Positions 8,579 through 16,807 of a stretch of DNA of 21,610 nucleotides are shown here, in pieces. The position numbers and the translations under genes were made by a program. This stretch comes from Hyphomicrobiaceae bacterium. GTDB lineage: Bacteria > Pseudomonadota > Alphaproteobacteria > Rhizobiales > Hyphomicrobiaceae. The number at the start of each line of letters is the position of its first letter. Within the stretch, counting starts at the first letter, position 1. The notes below the pieces were generated by a model, which saw only the letters and a list, made by a program, of their open reading frames with translations, was not told the DNA's origin and did no database searches. The stretch is from assembly GCA_013214245.1 (NCBI GenBank), contig JABSQE010000002.1, forward strand, positions 8,227-29,836. Reading direction: 5' to 3'.

Positions 8579-9245
8579 AAATCATTTATTACCCCTTTGT
8601 CACAATAAGTTTTTGGTGAAATCTTTAACGCTTCGATAGTTTTTAATAAAATTGTGCAGCAATTTGGACCAATAAGTCATGTTTCCGCTAAGGGAAATGC
8701 CAGCCAAAATTAAGCTAATTTTTACCAGTCATTCGCGTATCTCCATGAGCACTATTTAGTAAATCTGAAACGAATACTAAAGAGAAATAGTGAATGATAT
8801 TAAAGCACTTGGTCCTATCTCAATTTAAAGACAGGTGATACAAGAATTGCATAATTACTACACTGCCTAAATCTTTGATCTTATTGTAGTGATGAAGTGT
8901 GCTTGATTGCAGTGAAACTTTACTCATGATTTGTAAAATAATCTGTTCAATTAGTAGTCATACCTCTACTCTTTTCTTTGTGTTAATTTTTTATTTTCGT
9001 ATTAAGATATTATACACTATTAGTTTTTTCTATACGTTTTTGTGTAGAAATTAATCTTTCTTTATACACAGAGACTAATTCATAAAGTTTTTATATAACA
9101 ATTTTCTAAAAGCGCGTGTTTCTATTTTCTATCAATAACTTAAAGCAACAGAAAGCCGTTCTAGCTAATTAACAATTACAAAGTTTTCAGAATACAGGCG
9201 AAATCACTATGGCATACAAAAGTACCGGATATTAATTCTTGACTT

Positions 9246-9780
9246 CCAAGATATGGTCTCAACCTCTTTGGTGTTCATGAGATTAATGTTGAGCCTTATC
9301 CCGATTTATCTGCAGCCTCAAATTATTGTCTAACATTACTCAGACTTTTATACGAGATGTCTAAAACATATGAAAATAGTATTCAAAATCATATTTTGCA
9401 CTGTTTTGAAAACGGTCTACAAACTTGCTGCTTTAATGTGAACGATTTTATCTTTGTTCAGACAACTAAAAATAACGAAACACTATAGTCTGTTGAGAAA
9501 ACAGACTCTTATATATGTCTAATAGTAATTATCGGCGAAATCAGCAACACATCATTCACCGAAAGCCGACGCTTTAACAATAGGGTGAGCGCAAGTTCTG
9601 TAGAAAAACGCTGACGTGTTGGCACACTTTCTAGTCGTATTAATGAATTAGAATTTTCGTCACCAGTAATTACAAAATGCCAATTTGCACTACAAAGCTG
9701 CTGCGATAGACATCAAGATGTCTGGGATTAGGACTGAGACTTTGAAACGCATTGTTTCTGTGAGGTTGAAAATGTAATTT
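9246..9780 (+). pseudogene. Weak coding-like fossil
   Basis: One plus-strand frame carries protein-like sequence (YGLNLFGVHEINVEPYPDLS, then LTLLRLLYEMSKTYENS) to TAG at 9486-9488. The same frame continues beyond it (IIGEISNTSFTESRRFNNRV, RVGTLSSRINELEFSSPV) with about three further internal stops by 9780. A different frame just downstream reads FALVGKSSKVLGIMMPDD (about 9855-9910). Stops are fewer than expected for such AT-rich DNA, but the stretch searched is long, so this could be chance. No family recognised. Confidence 0.2.
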
Positions 9781-10867
9781 ACTTAACTGCATAAAATTTT
9801 GGATACACGGTTAAAACCGCGGTGATTGCAAACCACATCTTTATACAACAACTGCTTTTGCTCTAGTTGGTAAAAGCTCAAAGGTACTTGGTATCATGAT
9901 GCCAGACGATGTTTCTTGTGAAAGCGTATTATATTTGGCATGCACCTCACATACGAACTATCAACTATAATTAATTTTACCACACAACATGAAAAGTCAG
10001 AAGCTTATTTTATATTACTACAGTTTCTTTCTAACTGCCTTCTATCGTCTTGATCAGGCATTGGGCAAGGTGTTTATCAACCTATTAATTTATTACATTC
10101 AAAACTGTATTTTAGAGCTCTTATCATTTGCTAATTCTATCCTTGCAACCGAAACTTTAAACATGTCCTTAAAGATCTAGTTTATTATCTATGCCGTCAA
10201 ATGGCAGATAACCATTTTGAAGCGCCATCCTTTTTAGCTGTCTAGTACACGTATCGTGGTGATGACTAGAGACATGCTGCTAAACTGAATGCAGTTGCAA
10301 ATTCTTGCCATATCCCCTCGTTACAACAGGTAACATTTTTTGCCAAAAGCTCAGTCCTACAGACAACTCGATTGTTTAATATTGTCAACACATTACGCCA
10401 GTCTGCCCAGCTGAGATTGATCTACTTTTTTAGCTTTACATCTCTTGCGAGCAAAAGGCCTCCCTGATATAGATATTTTTTTTACATTAAGCATGAACAA
10501 CGCGTAGAGATGTTACAGTATATCTACCAATACTATGCTCGTGAACATGTTGAATTTAAATAGTTAAGTAATCATAATAAAAGGGCGTATTCAGTTGCAA
10601 ATTAAGATTAAAAATGTTGTGGCACTAAATTTTTAAGACCACAGTAATAATCTTAGTTTACAGAAAAACACTAATTCCAGAGAATCGTTTGGCCCTGTTT
10701 ACAAAGCGCTTACCCATTTTAGGAAGTACCACCAAAACTGCTGCCTACGTGATTTTTTTGAATTATAACTTAAACCTTGATCGTTTAAAGTAGATAAGTT
10801 GAAACAAGTATGGCAACAACAGTTAAATATTTAAATTAATAATTATAATTAGGTGCCAACCATATTT

Positions 10868-10918
10868 CTCAATAAATCGAACAAAGCACATTGTGCTGTG
10901 TTCATGCCCTTTATTGAG
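10868..10918. repeat. Strong 51-nt two-stage hairpin
   Basis: The outer arms CTCAATAAA (10868-10876) and TTTATTGAG (10910-10918) are perfect complements. Inside them GAACAAAGCAC (10879-10889) pairs with GTGCTGTGTTC (10893-10903) at 10 of 11 positions around an ATT loop, leaving a 2/6-base internal bulge. No U-tract follows on either strand, so it is not a classical terminator. Candidates are a structured RNA, a protein-binding palindrome, or a transposon-end hairpin. Confidence 0.6.
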
Positions 10919-11969
10919 CATAACATTCATATAAGATAACTGGAACTCCAACAACCATAAACAAGTATTTAAAACTAATATCTTGCGCTTTCTTTGTAGG
11001 GGCTAACCAAAAACATAACAAGCTGCCTAAAATGAGATATTGTCAAAACCTGCTATGTAAGCTCAAAAATCACCTCATTGCGCCTCAAAACTGGAAATGT
11101 CCAGGGTGAGTTATAAAATGCATATTTAGCCGAACCAATAATTATAATTTTTATCTTGCGTAACATGTCTCATCAGCTCGGTTGTATGTTCGCTTAAATT
11201 GTTTTTGCTGTTGCTTTCCGCAAATCAAATCACGATGAATCGCTTGGTATGCAACTTCCTAGGCTTTACTTTATCACTGTTGAGATTTGGTAATGTTTGC
11301 GTTGTTGCCAAAAATATAATCGGCTAAAACTTAAAAACCCTAACTCGTTGAATCTTGTAGTTCGCTAAGCACTTGTCCCTGAGCGATAATCATGGGTGCA
11401 TAACGTCTTATCTAAATACTTTCATGAGATGACTCGACTTTATAAATCTATTTTTCTACTATAATTTTATTTTGTATAACCATATAAATGAAGTTCATAA
11501 CAACTTAAACAAACCCGATGGTCAATGTATACTTAGAAGTCATCAATTATCTCTATTGCTTCATCTGACTAAATCTAATTTCTTGCAAAAATAAGCCCTT
11601 TTGAGCTTAGTTTAATTTTAGTTTACAGAACTGCTAGTTTTTCTAATAACTGTATTGATTACGAAGTAAGTTAAGCAAGATCAATGATAGAAGAGAATAT
11701 TTAAATACCCACAAATCAAAGGTAATTAATTCTGTAAAAAAATGATCAGTTTGAATGAAATATTAAATAAACATAACTTACGCCTAAAATTCAATCTCCA
11801 TATCCATTCTAAATGACTATAAATTTTGAAATTGATACCATGTACGCTTGAAAAGCGTTAGCTTTGACGTATGATCTAATCATGAGAAAGTAAAAAGATA
11901 GCTTGATAAAATACATCCCGTTTTTAATAAAATAAACTATTAAGGGAATAATAAGTACTATATACATTA

Positions 11970-12005
11970 TTTAACATTGTTTATTGGCAATATACTAGCT
12001 GTTAT
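11970..12005 (+). repeat. Left inverted repeat of the 361-bp unit
   Basis: Left arm; differs from the right arm at 11972 (T against C) and 11979 (G against A) only. Confidence 0.6.
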
Positions 12006-12294
12006 TAACGCCATTATCTAATAATGCTAAATTAAAAACGCACAGTAATTAAAAACGTGTTCGAGATCCATAGAATTAAACTCTGTTACAGTATTTATAG
12101 CACTCGACGCTATATCGTCTTTTTAATAAATACGTTGTAGATAGCGTTCTCTAATCTGTTTGAAGACCGTTTCTTTACTTAATTCGGCATATACAATTAG
12201 ATTACACGCGTTTTAGACTAAAGCAATCTAAGTTTTTCAATGCCAGTAGAAGTAGGTACTTTGACAAAGTTAATGTTGTGATGTTTTATCTTAT

Positions 12295-12330
12295 ATAACA
12301 GCTAGTATATTGCCAATAAATAATGTTGAA
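12295..12330 (-). repeat. Right inverted repeat of the 361-bp unit
   Basis: Right arm, in reverse orientation, ending 63 bases before the stop of the small minus-strand ORF at 12394-12669. Confidence 0.6.
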
Positions 12331-12393
12331 TCATGTCATATGCCAGCTATTTCCATATTACGTGTTTAAAATTGGATGTAGAAAGGTGAATCT

Positions 12394-12669
12394 TTATTTT
12401 GGTGGTAATATTTCCTGAGTACAAACGTGGCTAATTAGTTCCTCGCGATGAAGATCTGTAAGATGCGCACGTTTTTGATCATTTCGAATGCATGCCCCCA
12501 CACCTTGTGTCATAGCCATTATAAGTGATCTGTCGCTCATATTAAGCCAGAAAGCACGACGAACCAATTTACCGTTAGCATCGCGAGCAAACGGACTGTT
12601 AGGATCCTTACCAAGATCGGGAATATAGAAATTATCTGGCACAGCTAACCTCTCAGGTCTTAAACCCAA
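12394..12669 (-). CDS. Small protein or gene fragment of unknown function
   Basis: A 91-codon frame opening at TTG 12669 with natural-looking protein: RPERLAVPDNFYIPDLGKDP, FARDANGKLVRRAFWLNMSD, SLIMAMTQGVGACIRND and HREELISHV. The residue balance (Pro, Asp, Arg, Trp, Met) is quite unlike translated AT-rich spacer, so it is or recently was coding. I do not recognise the family. No good ribosome binding site precedes the TTG, and a neighbouring frame reads MQLTERVRSITKL (from about 12722 down to two stops near 12680). This may therefore be the C-terminal part of a frameshifted longer gene. No signal peptide or membrane segment. Its immediate neighbours are the 361-bp repeat unit downstream and spacer before mutM upstream. 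Confidence 0.5.
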   Translation of the reverse strand: MGLRPERLAVPDNFYIPDLGKDPNSPFARDANGKLVRRAFWLNMSDRSLIMAMTQGVGACIRNDQKRAHLTDLHREELISHVCTQEILPPK

Positions 12670-13083
12670 ATTCGATACTATTATAATTTAGTGATAGATC
12701 TTACTCGTTCTGTCAATTGCATTCTAAATGTTTTTTCACTAGATCTCGCCCAAACTTCAGCGTTTTCAATCATGCTGCTGGTAATGTTCTTTATAACTTA
12801 GATAAAAAAACTAGGATATACGAAAATATAACAGTTAATGCAGCGCCTGAAGTTTCAAACATCACTTATGTAATTATAGATTTAAGGTTATCTAGGAGAC
12901 TGAACAAAATTGTTACTTTACAAAGCCAAAATATTTTATTCAAATCTAACAAATTAGTGTATTATCTATCAGTTAAAAAATTTTCGTCTTTCATAGAAGT
13001 AACATTACGTCCTTTAAATTACCGAAAGTTTACTTCTATGAACATAATTAATGCGCAAATATAAAGTTTATGGTGAGAGTAGA
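12670..13083. other. Spacer before mutM
   Basis: A 115-codon plus-strand frame (TTG 12717 to 13064) exists here, but its product is Asn/Ile/Lys/Ser-rich as expected from AT-rich DNA, shows no domain, and overlaps nothing useful. The mutM ribosome binding site (GAGAG, 13074-13078) is at its right end. Nothing else seen. Confidence 0.45.
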
Positions 13084-13971
13084 TTGCCGGAACTACCAGA
13101 GGTGGAGACTATACGTTGTGGCCTTGCAGTAGCGATGGAGGGTGCGACGTTCATTGCTGTTGACCAAAGACGCGAAGATTTACGCTTTAGATTTCCAAGA
13201 AACTTCTCAGAACGAATCACTGGTAGCAAGTTGCTAATCTTAAAAAGGCGCGCTAAATACCTATGCGGTTATTTGTCATCAGGTGAGGTGCTCGTTATGC
13301 ATCTTGGTATGAGTGGTCGTTTTACTGTGGATTGGGGAAACAATAACAAAAAAGATTCTACCAACCAAATTTTTAAGTTATCAAGACAAAACGTGGCGCA
13401 TGACCATATAACTTTTTTTATGTCAAATGGAGCAAATATAATCTACAATGATCCACGACGATTTGGGTTTATGGATCTTGTTCCAGCGACTAAATTAATA
13501 ACTTGCAAACACTTCTTAGACATTGGCATTGAGCCCTTGAGTGAAAGTTTTAACGCTGACTATCTCGCAAAGTGTGCTAGCAAGCGTAGAGTAAATCTTA
13601 AAATTTTCTTATTAGATCAACGCGTTATCGCCGGTCTTGGTAACATATATGCCTGTGAAATTTTACACAGAGCGGGCTTTAGTCCTAGACGCCAAACTAG
13701 TTCTCTTGTTCGAGCGAACGGGATCCCATCAGTGCGAGCGACACGGCTTATATCAACAATACAAGATGTTCTCACAGAGGCCATTTCAGCTGGTGGATCA
13801 ACCATAGGAGACTATGCTGCAGTAGACGGTAGATCAGGATATTTCCAGAATAGATTTCGCGTGTATGGCAGAAAAGATGAAGCCTGCACTACCAATGGTT
13901 GTACAGGTACAATTCGAAGGATTGTTCAGGGTGGGCGCTCTACATTCTTTTGTGGGCACTGTCAGCATTAG
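13084..13971 (+). CDS. mutM: Formamidopyrimidine-DNA glycosylase
   Basis: MutM (Fpg) removes 8-oxoguanine and formamidopyrimidines from DNA and nicks the resulting abasic site. The N-terminus must be Met-Pro-Glu because Pro2 is the nucleophile after Met removal. That fixes the start at TTG 13084 (PELPEVETIRCGL), with GAGAG 5 bases upstream, rather than the ATG at 13051. The product is then 295 residues, slightly longer than the usual ~270-290. Visible landmarks are Pro2 and Glu3, Lys58 in LKRRAKYL, the VMHLGMSGR strand, YNDPRRFGFMDL, the helix-two-turn-helix core VIAGLGNIYACEILHRAGF, the lesion-capping loop region GGSTIGDYAAVDG, and a C-terminal zinc finger (C-x4-C, then CGHC). All are intact. 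It is the only intact gene here; no operon partner. Confidence 0.97.
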   Translation: MPELPEVETIRCGLAVAMEGATFIAVDQRREDLRFRFPRNFSERITGSKLLILKRRAKYLCGYLSSGEVLVMHLGMSGRFTVDWGNNNKKDSTNQIFKLSRQNVAHDHITFFMSNGANIIYNDPRRFGFMDLVPATKLITCKHFLDIGIEPLSESFNADYLAKCASKRRVNLKIFLLDQRVIAGLGNIYACEILHRAGFSPRRQTSSLVRANGIPSVRATRLISTIQDVLTEAISAGGSTIGDYAAVDGRSGYFQNRFRVYGRKDEACTTNGCTGTIRRIVQGGRSTFFCGHCQH

Positions 13972-14333
13972 AAATATTTTTTCGATGACGCATCTCACAA
14001 TCCGCTGCCTCTAAAGCTTATAGTACAAGTCATGGTTTTGAGAGAAATAAGCTATATGTGGTCAAAATCGGTTAGTGTGAGTTTGGACTTAGAGCAATGT
14101 TTCAGGGCAACTCGTTACTCACCATCAACTACTCCTACAAGAGGTTTGGAGATTATTATTGACTATTCAGAGAATAAAAATTGCTGAACCGAAGCGCTCG
14201 GGTGTTTTGGTGAGACTTTAACCTCAGACTGAGTGAAATAGGACAGTGTGCTTAAAGCATTAGCAGCTGCATTTTACTAAATACAGATCAAGCCTAGAAT
14301 AAATCTTTGTACCATGGATTTTGTTCATATGGT
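13972..14333. other. Spacer between convergent mutM and purM
   Basis: No ORF and no hairpin with a T-tract was found, although both flanking genes end here. purN, which often follows purM, is not recognisable. Confidence 0.5.
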
Positions 14334-15506
14334 TCACCTGAAGAACCTATGAGTTTCACCGGCAAACTCTACAGAAAGCTCTGCATTTTCTGCAACTTCA
14401 GTATGTCCTATGATTTTGGCTGCAACCCCAAACAGTTCAGAAATTTCAATAACGTATTCCGCATCACAAGGGTTGCATACAATCTCAAAGCGTTGACCAA
14501 GATTCAACACTCGCAATGCTTCGCGAGGCGATACACCGCCAGCATCGCATACAAGCCTGAAAATTGGTGGCATATCAAAAAGGTTATCTTTGACATAACG
14601 AATATTTCTCCCAAATTTCAAACATTTTGTAACACCGCCACCCGTGTTATGAAACATAGCGAAAATTTTAACTTTACCCTCATCTAAAAGCCTCTTAACT
14701 ATTGGGTAATATGTTCTAGTTGGTGAAAGAAGAGCATCACCTATGGTTGTATCTAAAGCGTTAGGAAGAATATCGCTAAGATGATATCGACCTGTAAATG
14801 CTCGCATCTCAAGATCAGGATCAAAGCAATCGCTTCCAAGTTCTCGGTACTCTGGGGATAGTAGCTCATGTCGGACGAGTGTGAATCCATTCGTGCCAAT
14901 ACCAGAATTTTCAGACACTTCATAGGTTGCTTTTCCGAAAGATGCTAAACCAACGATTACTAGTCCCGCTCTAATACTACCCGCGTCGATGACTTTATTG
15001 CGTTCCATTCGCGTGGTTACAGTTGAGTCTATAACAACAGATCGAACCACATCACCTAAATCCGCAGTCTCGCCACCACAGAATTGAAGACTTGCTCCGT
15101 ATTCAGTTAACTTATTCCCAAATATATTATATCCTTTGATCAGATGTCGCAACATAGATCTATCAAATACTTTAGCATTTCGACCGACAGTGTTAGAAAC
15201 CAGCATCGGACCAACTGCCCCTACACACAGGAGATCGTCCATATTCATAACCACACTATCCTGAGCCAAACTTTCGAATACATCGAGACGACCAGTCTCA
15301 CGATGCATCAACAATGCTATCGTGGATTTTGTCCCAACACCATCAGCATGCATAAGATTGCAATAGTTAGTATCGCTAGCCAGAATATCTGGAGTTATAT
15401 GGCAAAACGCGTTGGGAAATAATCCTTTATTTAAACCTGAAATCGCCGCCTCAACTTCTGGCTTATCTGGAGATACCCCGAGATCTTTGTAGGTAACTTT
15501 TGGCAT
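14334..15506 (-). CDS. purM: Phosphoribosylformylglycinamidine cyclo-ligase (AIR synthase), long Bacteroidetes-like type
   Basis: PurM uses ATP to cyclise FGAM to aminoimidazole ribotide, the fifth step of purine synthesis. I start at ATG 15506 (MPKVTYKDLGVSPDKPEVEA), with GAGG 8 bases upstream; a TTG at 15527 is in frame but less likely. The 390-residue product shows GLFPNAFCHI, MHADGVGTKS, MNMDDLLCVGA, CGGETADLGDVVRS, DSTVTTRMERN, ENSGIGTNGFTLVRHELL, DALLSPTRTYYPIVKRLL, FHNTGGGVTKCLKFGRN and VLNLGQRFEIV. From memory the length and wording (LFPxAFCxI, CNxMHADGxGTKS, PPLFRL-like segment) resemble the ~390-residue PurM of Bacteroidetes more than the ~345-residue E. coli form. That suggests gene transfer or replacement. 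It stands alone with long spacers; no frameshift. Confidence 0.94.
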   Translation of the reverse strand: MPKVTYKDLGVSPDKPEVEAAISGLNKGLFPNAFCHITPDILASDTNYCNLMHADGVGTKSTIALLMHRETGRLDVFESLAQDSVVMNMDDLLCVGAVGPMLVSNTVGRNAKVFDRSMLRHLIKGYNIFGNKLTEYGASLQFCGGETADLGDVVRSVVIDSTVTTRMERNKVIDAGSIRAGLVIVGLASFGKATYEVSENSGIGTNGFTLVRHELLSPEYRELGSDCFDPDLEMRAFTGRYHLSDILPNALDTTIGDALLSPTRTYYPIVKRLLDEGKVKIFAMFHNTGGGVTKCLKFGRNIRYVKDNLFDMPPIFRLVCDAGGVSPREALRVLNLGQRFEIVCNPCDAEYVIEISELFGVAAKIIGHTEVAENAELSVEFAGETHRFFR

Positions 15507-15735
15507 TAAAGTGTCCTCGAAGCTCAAAAGTTAAGAAATAATCCAGCTTGGTGATGTACAATATAGGTTTGCATATCCACTCCGTAAGAATTTAGATTTA
15601 CGGATATTTGCATTATCAACAGAAAAAAATTGTATTCATCCTATTGTCTTGAATACTTTCATTACTCAATTCAGCCTCTTGTAAGCCTTAAAGTGAAAAC
15701 CATACATAATTATTTTTTTTAGATAATAAAGTCAA

Positions 15736-15843
15736 TTAACAAATTTTATTAGCCAGTTGACTATTTCTAATTAAGGCATCATTAAGATGCTGTTGCCAAG
15801 GCACAAAACGGTCTGCTTGGCTGGAGACCTCTGGTTCTTGGGT
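15736..15843 (-). pseudogene. C-terminal fragment of a dead gene
   Basis: The minus strand from 15843 reads TQEPEVSSQADRFVPWQQHL then NDALIRNSQLANKIC and stops at 15736-15738. It is protein-like and quite unlike AT-rich noise. Just upstream the signal jumps frame (SVDTLAKP), as after a one-base indel. It lies upstream of purM in the same orientation, so it may be the eroded tail of the gene that once preceded purM. Family not recognised. Confidence 0.33.
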
Positions 15844-16572
15844 TTAGCCAAAGTATCCACAGATGCTCACTACAGGTATTTTTAAATTTGTCCGAAAGTC
15901 TATTTATCTTGCTTACGCACTCACAACATACATAGTTCCCACCTGGACGCCAAACCGAATACTCACAGTTTTGATTTTAACAAATTATTGCAGACTTGGG
16001 ATAAACTGACAGCACTATAAACTGCACGCAGCGTTATAATTCCCAAATGTACGAAAAAGATAAAAATTATTACGCTCATTAAAGCTAGACCAGTTATATT
16101 CAAGAATTATTTCATACTATGTGCTTTAAATGATCTCCAGATTTACGGTTCTAGCGCTAAGTGCTGGTAGGACGACTCGGTACGGTATCCTCGTACTCTA
16201 CATAACGTATGTTCATACTAGATTTACACTTTGAATACTTCGTTTTGTTACATAAAGAGTGATTTTTCTAAATCATATGATTTTTAATTAGAAATCAAAA
16301 TAATTAACACAAATATTATTGTATTGCCTTAAAATCTCAAATCAATTTAATTTAAATCTATAGTCTACAAGTTATGAATAATAGTCTATTTTTACATTTT
16401 TTCCGGAATTTTTTAAATCATAAAGATTTTTGGATAATTTGTCGATTGGAAAGCTAAAGTCTCAGTTAATTCAGACCTTGTAATAACCGCTAAACAATTT
16501 ATATCTCTGTTAGTAACAAAATAATAAAGTTTTCCGCCTTCTAAGGTAACTTATAACGCAGTTTTATAAACA

Positions 16573-16592
16573 GATCATTCTTAACAATGATC
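16573..16592. repeat. Perfect 7-bp hairpin
   Basis: GATCATT (16573-16579) pairs with AATGATC (16586-16592) around CTTAAC. It lies 11 bases before an orphan Shine-Dalgarno; no T-tract. Confidence 0.35.
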
Positions 16593-16603
16593 GCATAAAT
16601 TCA

Positions 16604-16649
16604 AAGGAGAGGAATGATACTAATTGTTATGGTCTATTGTACGTACTAG
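16604..16649 (+). other. Shine-Dalgarno plus 11-codon mini-ORF
   Basis: AAGGAG (16604-16609) precedes ATG 16614 by 4 bases. The ORF reads MILIVMVYCTY and stops at 16647-16649, about 160 bases before the photolyase-like gene. It is either the surviving start of a dead gene or a leader peptide; I favour a fossil. Confidence 0.3.
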
Positions 16650-16807
16650 CGTAGCTTTTAATAACTTGGCTTTTTTTAAGGCTATAGCTAATCGCATAAT
16701 AACCAATTGATACAATTAAAATTTAGTTTCACATCTACATTAATATGAGTTCTAGCTATTGCTAACTAAAAATTACCGTACACGCATCTATTTTAGTCAG
16801 GTTCATT

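Larger units (their letters stand above)
11970..12330. repeat. 361-bp unit bounded by 36-nt inverted repeats
   Basis: Bases 11970-12005 and the reverse complement of 12295-12330 agree at 34 of 36 positions. The shared core includes TTATTGGCAATATACTAG, and weaker similarity continues about ten bases outward. The 289 bases between have no open frame of note and are AT-rich. This could be a MITE-like non-autonomous transposable element, an invertible segment, or an old inverted duplication. No convincing target-site duplication was seen. Confidence 0.6.
8447..12393. other. Nearly 4 kb without an intact gene
   Basis: No frame holds a convincing intact protein gene. The best start-to-stop ORF (9989-10180, 63 codons) is hydrophobic but compositionally what AT-rich random DNA gives. 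The stretch does hold an orphan consensus Shine-Dalgarno (8571-8578), a weak fossil frame (9246-9780), a strong hairpin (10868-10918) and a long inverted-repeat pair (11970-12330). No tRNA, rRNA or CRISPR pattern was seen. It may be one or more fully eroded genes; a structured RNA cannot be excluded by eye. Confidence 0.6.
15507..16807. other. 1.3-kb spacer between purM and the photolyase-like gene
   Basis: No intact gene. It contains a coding-like minus-strand fragment (15736-15843), a perfect 7-bp hairpin (16573-16592), and an orphan Shine-Dalgarno with an 11-codon mini-ORF (16604-16649). Purine-biosynthesis riboswitch-like conservation upstream of purM was not recognised. Confidence 0.55.

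Noticed and set aside
9989..10180. 63-codon hydrophobic plus-strand ORF
   Set aside because: Composition is what AT-rich DNA yields; no ribosome binding site, no neighbour, no motif.
12058..12076. GTTCGAGATCC resembling a tRNA T-loop
   Set aside because: No pairing T-arm, anticodon arm or acceptor stem around it.
12717..13064. 115-codon plus-strand ORF before mutM
   Set aside because: TTG start without ribosome binding site, Asn/Ile/Lys/Ser-rich product with no motif, and overlap with the mutM leader: typical of AT-rich chance ORFs.
14307..14687. 126-codon plus-strand ORF opposite purM
   Set aside because: Antisense to conserved PurM codons; no independent motif.
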